Assembly: GCF_038502225.1 (NCBI RefSeq)
Contig: NC_091308.1
Location: 22,483,614-22,547,613, forward strand
Reading direction: 5' to 3'
DNA: 64,000 nucleotides
From: Cherax quadricarinatus
Lineage: Eukaryota; Arthropoda; Malacostraca; Decapoda; Parastacidae
Made by a program: the position numbers and the translations under genes
The notes under the pieces: generated by a model
Told to the model about the DNA's origin: nothing
Seen by the model: the letters and a program-made list of their open reading frames with translations, nothing else
Database searches by the model: none
In this document: positions 33,583 to 45,234 of the stretch, piece by piece
How the letters are laid out: each line of letters opens with the position of its first letter
Position numbering within the stretch: position 1 is the first letter of the stretch

Positions 33583-34816
33583 TATTTTATTTTTATTATC
33601 ACACTGGCCGATTCCCACCAAGGCAGGGTGGCCCGAAAAAGAAAAACTTTCACCATCATTCACTCCATCACTGTCTTGCCAGAAGGGTGCTTTACACTAC
33701 AGTTTTTAAACTGCAACATTAACACCCCTCCTTCAGAGTGCAGGCACTGTACTTCCCATCTCCAGGACTCAAGTCCGGCCTGCCGGTTTCCCTGAACCCC
33801 TTCATAAATGTTACTTTGCTCACACTCCAACAGCACGTCAAGTATTAAAAACCATTTGTCTCCATTCACTCCTACCAAACACGCTCACGCATGCCTGCTG
33901 GAAGTCCAAGCCCCTTGCACACAAAACCTCCTTTACCCCCTCCCTCCAACCTTTCCTAGGCCGACCCCTACCCCGCCTTCCTTCCACTACAGACTGATAC
34001 ACTCTTGAAGTTATTCTGTTTCGCTCCATTCTCTCCACATGTCTGAACCACCTCAACAACCCTTCCTCAGCCCTCTGGACAACAGTTTTGGTAATCCCGC
34101 ACCTCCTCCTAACTTCCAAACTACGAATTCTCTGCATTATATTCACACCACACATTGCTCTCAGACATGACATCTCCACTGCCTCCAGCCTTCTCCTCGC
34201 TGCAACATTCATCACCCATGCTTCACACCCATATAAGAGCGTTGGTAAAACTATACTCTCATACATTCCCCTCTTTGCCTCCAAGGACAAAGTTCTTTGT
34301 CTCCACAGACTCCTAAGTGCACCACTCACCCTTTTCCCCTCATCAATTCTATGATTCACCTCATCTTTCATAGACCCATCCGCTGACACGTCCACTCCCA
34401 AATATCTGAATACATTCACCTCCTCCATACTCTCTCCCTCCAATCTGATATCCAATCTTTCATCACCTAATTTTTTTGTTATCCTCATAACCTTACTCTT
34501 TCCTGTATTCACTTTCAATTTTCTTCTTTTGCACACCCTACCAAATTCATCCACCAATCTCTGCAACTTCTCTTCAGAATCTCCCAAGAGCACAGTGTCA
34601 TCAGCAAAGAGTAACTGTGACAACTCCCACTTTATGTGTGATTCTTTATCTTTTAACTCCACGCCTCTTGCCAAGACCCTCGCATTTACTTCTCTTACAA
34701 CCCCATCTATAAATACAGTGTATATTAAACAACCACGGTGACATCACACATCCTTGTGTAAGGCCTACTTTTACTGGGAAATAATTTCCCTCTTTCCTAC
34801 ATACTCTAACTTGAGC
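33583..34816 (-). mobile_element. RTE-B LINE 3' fragment
   Basis: Minus strand from a truncated RT (LLFADDTVLLGDSEEKLQRL) to the 3' tail (minus-strand GGCCACCCTGCCTTGGTGGG near 33605-33635). One open frame of 278 codons (34674-33838) carries the RT catalytic motif and the C-terminal RRGRGRPRKGWREGVKEVL. It is nearly the same subfamily as 57087-59073. The 5' truncation coincides with an AT-rich tandem repeat. Confidence 0.86.
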
Positions 34817-34902
34817 CTATTATATAATTATATTATATTATATAATTATATTATATTATATTATATTATATAATTATATATATATATATATATATACATA
34901 TT
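34817..34902. repeat. AT-rich tandem repeat (TATATTATATAATTA and AT units)
   Basis: Short TATAATTATATTATAT units followed by pure AT. Marks the 5' truncation point of the RTE-B copy. Confidence 0.85.
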
Positions 34903-35011
34903 AATCATTGCAACCCATTCAGGGGTTGCAACATGTAGTGAGTGTGTGAAGACATAAACGAACATGTCTTGAACAGGATCATCTCTCCTGGGCTTGCTTG
35001 CTTACTTACAC

Positions 35012-35012
<1 letters not shown>

Positions 35013-35078
<66 letters not shown>

Positions 35079-35280
35079 CACACACAGACATATGCAACAG
35101 GCCTAGTGTCTAATCGACATGTGCCTAGGACAAAATGGTAACACACACACGCACACGAGCACATGCACACACGCACACATGCACACACACACACAGAGGA
35201 GTTCAGACTCGACCCCTGCAACCTCAACTAGGTGAGTACACACACACACACACACGAACGTACACACACACACGACTATT
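35013..35280. repeat. (CA)n arrays with an embedded 46-bp unit
   Basis: CA runs at about 35013-35075, 35141-35195 and 35238-35273. The unit CAGGCCTAGTGTCTAATCGA...CAAAATGGTAAC (35097-35142) recurs twice at 36504-36592, each time followed by CA repeats. At 35217-35238 the LINE tail words AACCTCAACTAGGTGAGTAC run straight into CACACA. Confidence 0.85.
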
Positions 35281-35709
35281 TCCAGAGCTAAGAGGAATGT
35301 CCTACAAGGAGAGGTTAAGGGAAATCAACCTGATGACAATGGAGGAGAGGAGAGATATGGGGGACATGATAACGACATACAAAATACTGAGAGGAATTGA
35401 CAAGGTGGACAAAGACAGGATGTTCCAGAGATGGAACACAGCAACAAGGGGACACAGTTGGAAGTTGAAGACAGATGAATCACAGGGATGTCAGGAAGTA
35501 TTTCTTCAGCCACAGAGTAGTCAGGAAGTGGAATAGTTTGGGAAGCGATGTAGTGGAGGCAGGATCCATACATAGCTTTAAGCAGAGGTATGATAAAGCT
35601 CAAGGTTCAGGGAGAGTGACCTAGTAGCGACCAGTGAAGAGGCAGGGCCAGGAGCTTGGATTCGACCCCTGCAATCTCAACTAGGTGAGTACAACTAGGC
35701 GAGTACAAA

Positions 35710-35712
<3 letters not shown>
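35281..35712 (+). mobile_element. LINE 3' fragment (same family as 18397-19320), copy 1
   Basis: Encodes the RT C-terminus (ELRGMSYKERLREINLMTME; DMITTYKILRGIDKVDKDRM) and ends in CTAGGTGAGTACAACTAGGC, followed by CA repeats. Frameshift near 35470. Confidence 0.8.
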
Positions 35713-35749
<37 letters not shown>

Positions 35750-35805
35750 TACACACACACACACACACAAACGTACACACACACACACACACGTAGACAC
35801 ACAAG
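35713..35805. repeat. (CA)n with ACGTACACAC interruptions
   Basis: CA repeats regularly broken by AAACGTACACA. Lies between two LINE tails. Confidence 0.88.
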
Positions 35806-36228
35806 GCTAGTTCCGGAGCTCAGGGGTATGTCCTACGAAGAAAGGTTGAGGGAAATTGGACTGACGACACTGGAGGACAGGAGGGTCAGGGGAGACACGA
35901 TAATGACATACAAAATACTGCGTGGAATAGATACGGTGAACAGAGACAGGTTGTTCCAGAGAGGGGACATAGAAACAAGGGGTCACAATTGGAAGTTGAA
36001 GACTCAGACGAGTCAGAGGGATGTTAGGAAGTAGTATTTCTTCAGTCATAGAGTCGTCAGGAAGTGGAATAGCCTAGCAAGTGATGTAGTGGAGGCAGGA
36101 ACCATACATAGCTTTAAGACAAGGTATGACAAAACTCAGGGAGCAGAGAGAGGACCTAGCAGCGATCAGTGAAGATGTGGGGCCAGGAGCTGAGTCTTGA
36201 CCCCTGTAACCACAATTAGGTGAGTACA
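35806..36228 (+). mobile_element. LINE 3' fragment (same family), copy 2
   Basis: Diverged copy: MSYEERLREIGLTTLEDRRV, DTIMTYKILRGIDTVNRDRL, ending CACAATTAGGTGAGTACACA and running into CA repeats. It has a small insertion (GTAGTATTTCTTC) causing a frameshift near 36030. Confidence 0.8.
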
Positions 36229-36268
36229 CACACGCACGCATGCATGCACACACATGCCCACACATGCC

Positions 36269-36307
<39 letters not shown>

Positions 36308-36419
36308 CTTTAAGCAGAGGTATGATAAAGCTCACGGCTCAGGGAGAGTGACCTAGTAGCGATCAGTGAAGAGGCGGGGCCAGGAGCTCGGACTCGACCC
36401 CCGCAACCTCAACTAGGTG

Positions 36420-36505
<86 letters not shown>

Positions 36506-36612
36506 CCTAGTGTCTAATCGACATGTGCCTAGGACAAAATGGTAACACACAGGCCTAGTGTCTAATCGACATGTGCCTAGGACAAAATGGTAACACACAC
36601 ACACACACACAC
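36229..36612. repeat. (CA)n arrays, short LINE tail copy 3 and two 46-bp units
   Basis: CA run to 36304, then a third LINE tail (36303-36422, AGCTTTAAGCAGAGGTATGA to CTAGGTGAGTACACACA), a long CA run (36421-36502), then two tandem 46-bp units CAGGCCTAGTGTCTAATCGA... (36503-36592) and a final CA run. Confidence 0.85.
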
Positions 36613-36900
36613 ACCTCAGCCTTGCAAACATTAATCCCTCCACTCGCCCTCCCCTGCTTGCCACACAACGTAAATAATAAATCAACAGTACAGATCCTTA
36701 ACAACCTAAACACAAAAAAAAAAAAATATTTCAGCTCTTTATATGGGCAGGGAGGGAAGCAACAAGTCAGTGAAGGGTGGAGAAGCCTCCCTCCTTGGCT
36801 CTCTACCAACACCCTCCCTCCCTTCCCCATTCCTGGGGCTGGGTCTCTCATTGGTTGGTGGCTATCATTCACTCACTCTCTTTTCCCTCCCCCCCCTTTC
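36613..36900 (+). other. GC-richer non-coding segment, possible LINE-C 5' region
   Basis: Pyrimidine-rich sequence (CCCTCCCTCCCTTCCCCATT, TTTTCCCTCCCCCCCCTTTC) upstream of recognisable family-C leader sequence. It could be the promoter part of the LINE 5' UTR or flanking DNA. No coding signal. Confidence 0.3.
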
Positions 36901-37114
36901 CCAGTCATTCACAGCTAACATACATAATAAATATATAGTTCTTCACCTAGTTCCTATAATTTTCCCTAGTTTTAGAATATCTACATAGTTTTATTCCTAA
37001 GACTAGTTATAGATTCACTATAATTCTTTGATTACAAGCATTGTTCTTATACCAACCTCCCATTTGTGACAATTCATTAGTCAGTAAGATAAAAGTAGAT
37101 AAGTATCATAATTC

Positions 37115-38183
37115 TTAACCCCTTGACTGTCGCAACCCCCAATCCTGAGGTGTCTCCTGGTGTCGCAAAATTTAAAAAAAAAAAATTATTTTTTTCTTAT
37201 AAAATGATAGAGAATCTTTTCCCGATTGTAATGGCACCAAAAAGACGAAATTTGATGGAAAACTGACGGAATTACGCTCTCGCAAAGTAAGTGACCTTGG
37301 CGATATTTACAAATCGGCGATTTCACCCACTTTGAGCCTTATTTTCAGCAAATTCCATTGTTCCAGTCGACCAAACTCATAGCTATTTCTTTAGAACTCC
37401 GTTTTTTCTATCGATTGAGTACAAGAAACTGCCCATTTACAAATTTCAACTACCCAATAACGTGGTCAGAAATTTGCAATTTGGCCAATTTCACGAAAAT
37501 TAAAAAAATATGACAATTTCAAAATAAGGTCCAGAATGAACAATGCAGACATTCCTGGCTCTAAAATAACATTTTCTTTGTTCATCAGTCATGTCTCCAG
37601 GCCCCTCTTGCTTTCTATTTTGAATTTTTATTCAAACAAAAAATAGAAGATTTACTATTATGCAGACTACTCCAATACTGTAATAATTGTATGAATAACA
37701 TCAACCCATTCATGACTGCATATTAGAATGGCTAGTTGGACATTTATTGGACAATGATGTCATTTGTTTACTTTTGAACATCGGCAAAAATCAAACATTT
37801 CCCCTAATTTGAGCTCTATTTCCAGGTTCTTTTTATAGTAAAATCAATCAAAATCATCTCTTTTTCTATAATATGTTTTTCATTCTATCAAACGAGACCA
37901 AGAAAACGAGAATACAACCATAAATACTATATGAAAATAGACCACAAAGTCGGCATTTTAATTAAAAAAAAAACGGTCGGAGTTTTTTTTTTCTCATTAT
38001 GCACTGCGTGCTCCAGGATTTTTTTTATGTGGTGCACACTGACCACACAGACCCATTCACTCACATGTGGGCCTATCAGCTTTCTCCTTCTTGATTTGAA
38101 GCCGCTAAATTTATGAGTATATATACGTCAAACACGGTACCTCGTAAGACGTATATATGCGGCTGCGACAGTCAAAGGGTTAA
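37115..38183. mobile_element. TTAA-flanked piggyBac-like MITE 1
   Basis: TTAACCCCTTGACTGTCGCA to TGCGACAGTCAAAGGGTTAA: 1069 bp with TTAA at both ends and about 20-bp TIRs. The interior shares words with 24204-24400 (AAATGATAGAGAATCTTTT). No ORF. Confidence 0.85.
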
Positions 38184-38198
38184 TAACATAATATCTTA

Positions 38199-39280
38199 TT
38201 AACCCTTTCAGGGTCCGTCCCGTAGATCTACGGCTTTACGTTCAGGGTCCAAACCGTAGATCTACGCCATGAGCTCAGCTCACTCTGATAAACTGTGAGT
38301 GGTACATTTGGGCCTAGATATGAGAGAATACATCTATGTGGTATGTGTGCACCACATAAAACAGATCCTGCAGCACACTGTGTATAATGAGAGAAAAAAA
38401 ATGAAATCATGATTTTTCAATTAAAACAGCAACTTTGCAGTGTTCTTTCGTATGTTTTTTATAGTTGTATTTGCGATTTCTTGGTCTCATTTGATAGAAT
38501 GGAAGACATATTACAGAAATAGAGATGATTTTGATTGGTTTTAGCACTGGAAATGGCTTGAAACTGAGCTCAAAGTAGCAGAAATGTTAAATTTTTGCAG
38601 ATATTCAAGAGTAAACAAACGACCTCACACGTCTAATACACATCAGCTGGTGGGTCTAATATACATTCACAAATATGGTGATGATATTTATACAATTATT
38701 ACAGTATTGCATAACAGTAAATCTTCTATTTTTTGGTGTGAATAAAAATTCATTATGTGAATAAAAAATCAAAATGGAATTTATTTGTAAAGCCTCAAAA
38801 CATAACTAATGAACAGAGGAAATGTTAGTTTAGTGCCAGGAATGCCTACATTGTTCATTCTGGACCCTATTTTGAAATTGGAATATTTTGAACTTGTGTT
38901 AAATTGGCCAAATTAACAATTTCCGATCACTTTATTTTGTAGTTGAAACAGATGACTTGGCGATTTCTTGTGCTCAATCGATAGAATAGAAGTAATACTA
39001 GTGAAATAGCTAAGAATTTGGTTGACTGGAATAATGTAATTGGCCTAAAATGGGAGTCAAAGTCGGCAAAATCGCCGATTCGTAAATATCGCTGACACAT
39101 CAAAATTCGCGAGAGCATAATTTCGTCAATTTTCCACCAAATTTCGTACTTTTTGTTTTATTACCTTCACAAAAAGATTCTCTACGATTTCATAAGAAAA
39201 AATAACAAATTTTTTTTTTTAAAATTCTTGGACACTGGTGCGTGACTCCAGATTTGGGCCTTGGACCCTGAAAGGGTTAA
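38199..39280. mobile_element. TTAA-flanked piggyBac-like MITE 2
   Basis: TTAACCCTTTCAGGGTCC to GGACCCTGAAAGGGTTAA, 1082 bp. Contains the palindrome CCGTAGATCTACGG near 38220-38233 and again CCGTAGATCTACG at 38258. It is the reverse orientation of 24204-27642 and preserves the site without the Tigger. Confidence 0.87.
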
Positions 39281-39347
39281 AAAATCTAGTTGTAGAGTCA
39301 CTCTCATTCTTATGAATACAGGCATTGATCCTGATGTAAACTTTTTC

Positions 39348-39634
39348 TTAACCCTTAAACAGTCCAAACATACATATACGTTCACCTGCGCAGCGCCCCG
39401 AATATTTTGAGAAAATTTTGTTTTTTATAAGAAAAAAAGAGCATGTGGTACCCAGGCACTTCCCAGTTTTTTCACATGGCGCACACTGAGTGCGCACACC
39501 CATTCTCTCATGTCTAGGCGACTCAGGCCTATCATGCCAATGTTGAATGAATGACAAATGAAACGTATGTGTATATGTTTGGGGCACTAAGCGAGAGTAC
39601 ATATATATATACGTTTGGACCATTTAAGGGTTAA
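39348..39634. mobile_element. TTAA-flanked MITE 3 (short)
   Basis: TTAACCCTTAAACAGTCCAA to TTTGGACCATTTAAGGGTTAA, 287 bp. Inserted in the LINE-C start region; the intact copy has the corresponding site GACTTAAATGAATCAAAC at 53648-53665. Confidence 0.85.
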
Positions 39635-39923
39635 ATGAATTACATGAATCAAACAACAACTGTAATTATTATACAACAGACCAAGCAAAGACATTACTCA
39701 GAGCAAACAATAACATAACTATCTTTAATTACAATGTCAGACCCCTGAGGAAACATTATGATGACCTCACAGCATTACTCAATTCCCTTAATTCCAGTCT
39801 GTCAATCATCACACTTACAGAAACCTGGCTAAAACCTGGTATCACAGATGTTTATGCCATTCTTGGTTACACAGCCATACACAACTGTAGGACAGACCAG
39901 CTAGGAGGTAGAACAGCCATATA

Positions 39924-41435
39924 CAGTGGACCCTCAACCAGCGATATTAATCCGTTCCTGAGAGCTCATCGTTAATCAAAATAATCATTAGTCAAGTTAA
40001 TTTTCCTCATAAGAAATAATGGAAATCAAATTAATCCGTGCAAGACACCCCAAAGTATTGAAAAAAAAAAAATTTTACCACATGAAATATTAATTTTAAT
40101 ACACACAAACTGAAGAAGACATGCACAGTTACATGACACTTACCTTTATTGAAGATCTGGTGATGATTGATGGGATGGGAGGAGGGGAGACCGTTGATCT
40201 TGTTAGTGTTTAGAAGGGGAATCCCCTTCCATTAGCACTTGAGGCAGCAAGTCTTTTTCTGGGGTTACTTCCCTTGTTCTTTTAATGCCACTAGGACCAG
40301 CTTTGGAGTCACTGGACTTCTGTCGCACAACATATCTGTCCATAGAGGCCTGTACCTCTCGTTCCTTTATCCTAAAGTGTTTCACAACATTGTCAGTGTA
40401 ATAGTCACCAGCACGGCTTGCAATAGCTGTGTGAGGGTGATTTTCATCAAAAAAGGTTTGCACTTTAAGCCACTTTGCACACATTTCCTTAATCTTTGAA
40501 GTAGGCAACTTCTTCAATTTCTCTCTCCCCTCCTCCGAAGCAGTTTCCTCAGGTGTGGCCTCTTACTGTTGAAGATGATCTAGCAGCTCATCAGTGGTTT
40601 GTTCTTCATTGTCCTCCTCCACCAACTCTTCCACATCCTCCCCACTAACCTCACCAATATGAGCACTAGTTCCAGGCATTTTTTCCTGTTCACCTGGGTG
40701 TTAGTCAACTGTTGTGGGTCGCATCCTGGGGGACAAGATTAAGGACCACAATGGAAATAAGTTAGACAGTCCTCGATGATGCACTGACTTTCTTGGGTTA
40801 TCCTGGGTGGCTAACCCTCTGGGGTTAATCGTTTCTCGGTAATTGTTTCACGTTAAGCCACACCAACAACACTCTCTCCATATCTTCGAGTAATACAAAT
40901 GATGGTGGTGTAGCAACAACAACAGCTGACTGTGGTGCAGCAGCAGCTGCACCTTTGGCAAGAACAGCTTCCTTGATTGCCGTTTTCTTACCCACAATAG
41001 TAGCGATGATTGATTGGGGTTTATCATACAACCTCACCAGCTCAGAGACACGCACTCCACTTTCATACTTAGCAATGATCTCTTTCTTCATCTCCATAGT
41101 AATTCTCACCCTTTTTGCTGTAGGGTTGGCACTAGAAGCTTTCTTGGGGCCCATGGTGACTTATTTTGCAGGTGCAATCACTACAAAGGCTGTGATAATA
41201 TGAAATGTTCCAGTTGTTGTATGTTTGGAAGCGACAGCGGTGGCTGGCTGGCTTGTAAACACTGACACCCAAGGGACAAGTGAGGCGCGCTCAGGCCAAA
41301 GTGGACGCGTATGGTACGGAACGAATAGCGCTGGTCGGGTTTTTAAGCGCTAGTTGAGGCAAAATTTTTGCGTTTAAATGTATCGCTAGTCAGATTTATC
41401 GTTAATCGATGCCATCGCTGGTTAAGGGTCCACTG
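39924..41435 (-). mobile_element. Internally deleted Tigger (family CAGTGGACCCTCAACC)
   Basis: TIRs CAGTGGACCCTCAACCAGCG and CGCTGGTTAAGGGTCCACTG with TA on each side (39922-39923, 41436-41437). The intact LINE-C copy shows the unoccupied site (GCCATATACTACTCAGACCA, 53926-53945). The minus strand encodes a transposase N-terminus (41154-40825: MGPKKASSANPTAKRVRITM, HTH) and C-terminus (40517-40203: KIKEMCAKW ... PSGIKRTREVTPEKDLLPQV). The DDE core is missing, so it is non-autonomous. Confidence 0.88.
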
Positions 41436-44400
41436 TACTACTCAAATCAACTCGAATGTATCTATAAATCTTGCACAAGGGATGAGCATGGTGAATATAT
41501 CATAGCTAAATTTAAATCAAAAGACTTGCCTAAACCCCTCACAGTTATAAAGATCTACAGAGTACCACAGTCAAACATTTACCACTTTAGTAAAAAATTA
41601 GGAAACTTGATAACTGATGCACATATGAACAAAGACCACCTACTTCTAACAGAAGATTTCAACATAAATCTACTACATGACCAAGACCCACAAGTAGCCG
41701 AATACACAAACACTATTGTTGCTACCAACAATAACAAAACCTACAAGAATCTCCAAGACTAGTATCTCCTTATTAGACCACGTCTGGACTAACACCATAT
41801 CCCCTTTATAATCAGGCGTAATCATGGACAACACCACAGACCACTACCCAACCATTCTCATAACCAATCTAGGTAAATTGCCCCAAGACATTACTAAAGT
41901 TACCTTCAGACTACATAATGAGACAGCTGTAAATAACTTTATAGCAGCTATGAATAACACTGGCAAAATGAGCTCGAAACATATACAGATATGAATGAAT
42001 GTATAAATAATTTTCTTTAAAAAAAAAAAAACCATTACCTCTTTAACAAACATTGCCCTAGGAAAACTAAGCAGATCACAACTAAGAGACTGAATAGTCC
42101 CTGGCTAACACCCAACATCCTTAAATCCATTAATACAAAGCACCAATACGAAAAACAGTACAGAATGGGCCAAGTAACTACAGACCAGTCAAAACACTAC
42201 TTGTCAGCTCTTACCAGCCTCATAAGAAGGTCTAAAAAATTGTATTATGAAAACAGACTACAAACCATCAAAGGTGATAAGAAAAAGGCCTGGAAAACTA
42301 TCAGAAAATTCTTGGAACTAAAAAGACATCCAAAAACAAAACAATCAAATTAACAAAATCAGACGAACCCCTACTCCCACCAACTGAAACAGCAGACAGA
42401 CTCAATGTTTTCTTCTCCACCATAGGAAAGAACCTAGCAAGCAAAATCCCAAACTCAAACACCTGCCCATCTGACTACCTCACGAGCACTTACCCAAACA
42501 CACTATTCCTAGTTCCAGCCAACCCAACAGAAGTTTCACTCATCATCAACACCCTTAAAAACAAGGCAGGAGACATGAACAACTTGCCAACTTTTATGTA
42601 CAAAAAAGCTACTCAAGTATTGTCACCAATTACTGCAACACTCTTTAACAAATCCATTGAATCTTCCACCTTCCCAACAATTCTCAAAATAGCGAGGGTC
42701 ACTCCGATACACAAAGGAGGTGACCAAGCAGACTTGAATAACTATAGACCAATATCTAACATACCACTCCTCTCTAAAATCTTTGAAAAATTAATTCAGA
42801 TGAATCTATTCCTACCTCGTCTCACATAACACACTAAACCCCTGTCAGTTTGGATTCAGGAATAATAAAAGCACAAATGATGCTATCATACACATGCGAG
42901 AACTAATATATACTGCTCTCGAAAAGAAAGAAAAGAAGTCCCGCTGGGAATCTTCATTGATTTACATAAAGCTTTTGATACAGTCGACCATGAACTGCTG
43001 TACACTAAATTAACACACTGTGGCATAAGAGGCCACTCCATCAACTACCTAAAGTTATACCTTAACAACAGAAGCCAATATGTGCACACAAATGGTGCAA
43101 ACTCTTCCACACAACCAATCACAGTCGGAGTCCCACAGGGAAGCATCCTTGGACCATTCCTCTTTCTCATCTACATCAATGACCTACTGAATGCATCACA
43201 GCTTCTCAAACCCATATTATTTGCAAATGACACTATATACTCCTTCTCTCACCCAAACCCAGTCATACTCGCCAACACAGTTAATGCCGAATTACAGAAA
43301 ATATCTGCCTGGATGATGACTAATAAACTTACACTGCATACTGACAAAACCTACTTCATTCAGTTAGGAAACAAGGCTGCAAATATTCCACTTAACACAA
43401 CGCTAAACAGATCACCCATCAACAAGACTCACAGAGAGAAAATTCCTAGGAATTCACCTTAACAGTCACCTCAAGTTCCAGACACATATACAACAGATAA
43501 CCAAGAAAATCTCTAAGACTGTAGCCATAGGCATACTATCAAAGATACGATACTATGTTCCACAATCAGCTCTCCTTGCACTGTATCATTCACTCATCTA
43601 CCCTTATCTCACATATGGAATTTGTGCATGGGGATCAACAACATTAAATCACCTAGGACCACTAATAACCCAGCAAAAGGCAGCAGTCAGAGTCATGACA
43701 AATTCCCACTCCCAACAGCATACTCCACCAATATTCAAAAGTCTAAATCTGCTCACCATTAAGAACATCCATACTTATTCATGTGCCTACTACATACATA
43801 GAACAATACACGCAAACATAAACCCTCCACTCAAACTTTTCCTCACCAATCTTAACAGGACACACGACCATAACACAAGACACAGATCTCTTTTTGATGT
43901 ACCCCGTGGCCATATCACACTGTGTAAAAACTCTATGCACATAAAGGGCCCCAAAATTCAGAATTCATTACCAGAAAATACCAAAGTAACTCAATCTGAA
44001 AATCAATTTAAGACTCTTCTCAGAAGCACCTAATCACCCTAGACTAAATACTCAAAACTCACTATCTAACACTACCAATAAATCTACCAATTACCTAAAT
44101 CTTAAAACTTCATGACTAGACAACTAGGCTCATATATTGACAAATTACCACATAGAAGTATACATACCTACCAAAACCAGTATTACCCTTCACCAAATTG
44201 TAGCAGTCTCATACTGTAAACTACTGAAAACTACTCCTGAATCATGTTTCATTAAAAGCATTTTTGAATACATGAATATATCCTTTTGTTTGTATAAATT
44301 AGATTCACTTATTATTAATAGAACTACTGTACAACTATGATAATTTCTTTAGTGATAAGTAGTAAGCCATTGAATTAAGTCAGCCCATAATGCCAAGGCA

Positions 44401-44490
44401 TAATAGAGGCTCTCTTTGCACTGCAACCCATCATTGTAAAAATATAATCTCAATGTACTACTTGCAAAGAAATAAATGAATCTGAATCTG

Positions 44491-44653
44491 AAAGTAAGGT
44501 ACATACACAATGTATGAATGTATTTGGTAAAAACTTAACGGAGGGAAAAATATTTAAGTCATCATTAATAAAAACATGCTAACAGACAAAATATGGAATT
44601 ACAGAAGTGGAGAAAATTCTCAAGTAAAGGGGTTATCTCTCAGCCCCCCTCAG
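44491..44653. other. Non-coding segment upstream of exon-like block
   Basis: AT-rich, nothing recognised. On the plus strand it ends in the pyrimidine-rich GTTATCTCTCAGCCCCCCTCAG, a possible acceptor. Confidence 0.35.
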
Positions 44654-44792
44654 TACTCTGAGGGACTTAACCCTCCTGGAAGGGGAGTGCTCTTCCTTCC
44701 TCGCAAACAGCTTTATGAGGAACATGTATATGTACCATAGCATCATGAGGCACACCTTCCTCTCCTTGCCAGAGTTCCTGATCAACTACAAA
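44643..44792. other. Exon-like GC-rich block of unknown identity
   Basis: A 140-150-base block, more GC-rich than its neighbours and unlike any repeat here. Plus strand: acceptor-like CCCCCCTCAG at 44653, open frame STLRDLTLLEGECSSFLANS ... HTFLSLPEFLINYK, donor-like AAA|GTGAGA at 44792. Minus strand: acceptor-like TCTCACTTTGTAG, then an open frame in phase 0 (LIRNSGKERKVCLMMLWYIY ... FLIKLFARKEE) ending in a stop near 44643. I do not recognise either protein. It could be an exon of an unknown gene on the plus strand, an alternative terminal exon on the Vti1a strand, or a chance open stretch. Confidence 0.3.
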
Positions 44793-45234
44793 GTGAGAGT
44801 TAAATGAAAGTAATTACTCTTTTCTCCATAGCAGGAAAACTAAGGGAAAATCTACACCCCACTTTATCTACAAGTTGGGACTATTAAGAATTCTAGTCTC
44901 TAACTAGATAACTAGAAAACCTACCCACTTGTACTGAATACTGTTGCAATGTGTAGTAAGAAAGAAATATAAAGCTGAACTCAGCAGTTCTTTTGTGTGG
45001 AGGGTGACTGGTGGGCGCTTGGGCAGGGCGACAAGCTAGGCTGAATTCAGATATGAGAGCATGAACGTGTCACAAATCTCCCACTGAGAACAAAGAAAAT
45101 AATGACTTAGTGCGGTAAACTCTGAAATACTGTCAATGTCTACTAGGAAAACTAGTGTTAAAAAGAAATACAAGTGTATAATCCGTGGTATAATCCAGAT
45201 AAAGTGTAAAAGTTTGTGTCACAGTATGCAATCA
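44793..45234. other. Intronic sequence, nothing recognised
   Basis: Non-coding. No TIR, microsatellite or LINE signal until the family-C fragment starts near 45235. Confidence 0.35.

Larger units (their letters stand above)
36901..44490 (+). mobile_element. L2/CR1-like LINE (family C), interrupted by three TTAA elements and one Tigger
   Basis: The leader (GACTAGTTATAGATTCACTA, 37001-37020; compare 53581-53600) continues across three TTAA-element insertions (37115-38183, 38199-39280, 39348-39634). The ORF then runs from 39635 (endonuclease: ITLTETWLKPG; HLLLTEDFNINLL), is broken by a deleted Tigger (39924-41435), and continues through RT (FGFRNNKSTNDAI; DLHKAFDTVDHELL; GVPQGSILGPFLF; LFANDTIYSF) to a tail ATGAATCTGAATCTGAAAG. 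The ORF itself has many frameshifts (for example near 41760, 42350, 42825, 43460). The active-site FADD reads FAND. Confidence 0.85.

Noticed and set aside
34817..36612. tRNA or other small RNA genes in the CA-rich region
   Set aside because: No cloverleaf-compatible arms or A/B box pair was seen; the repeated GGTGAGTACA words belong to the LINE tail.
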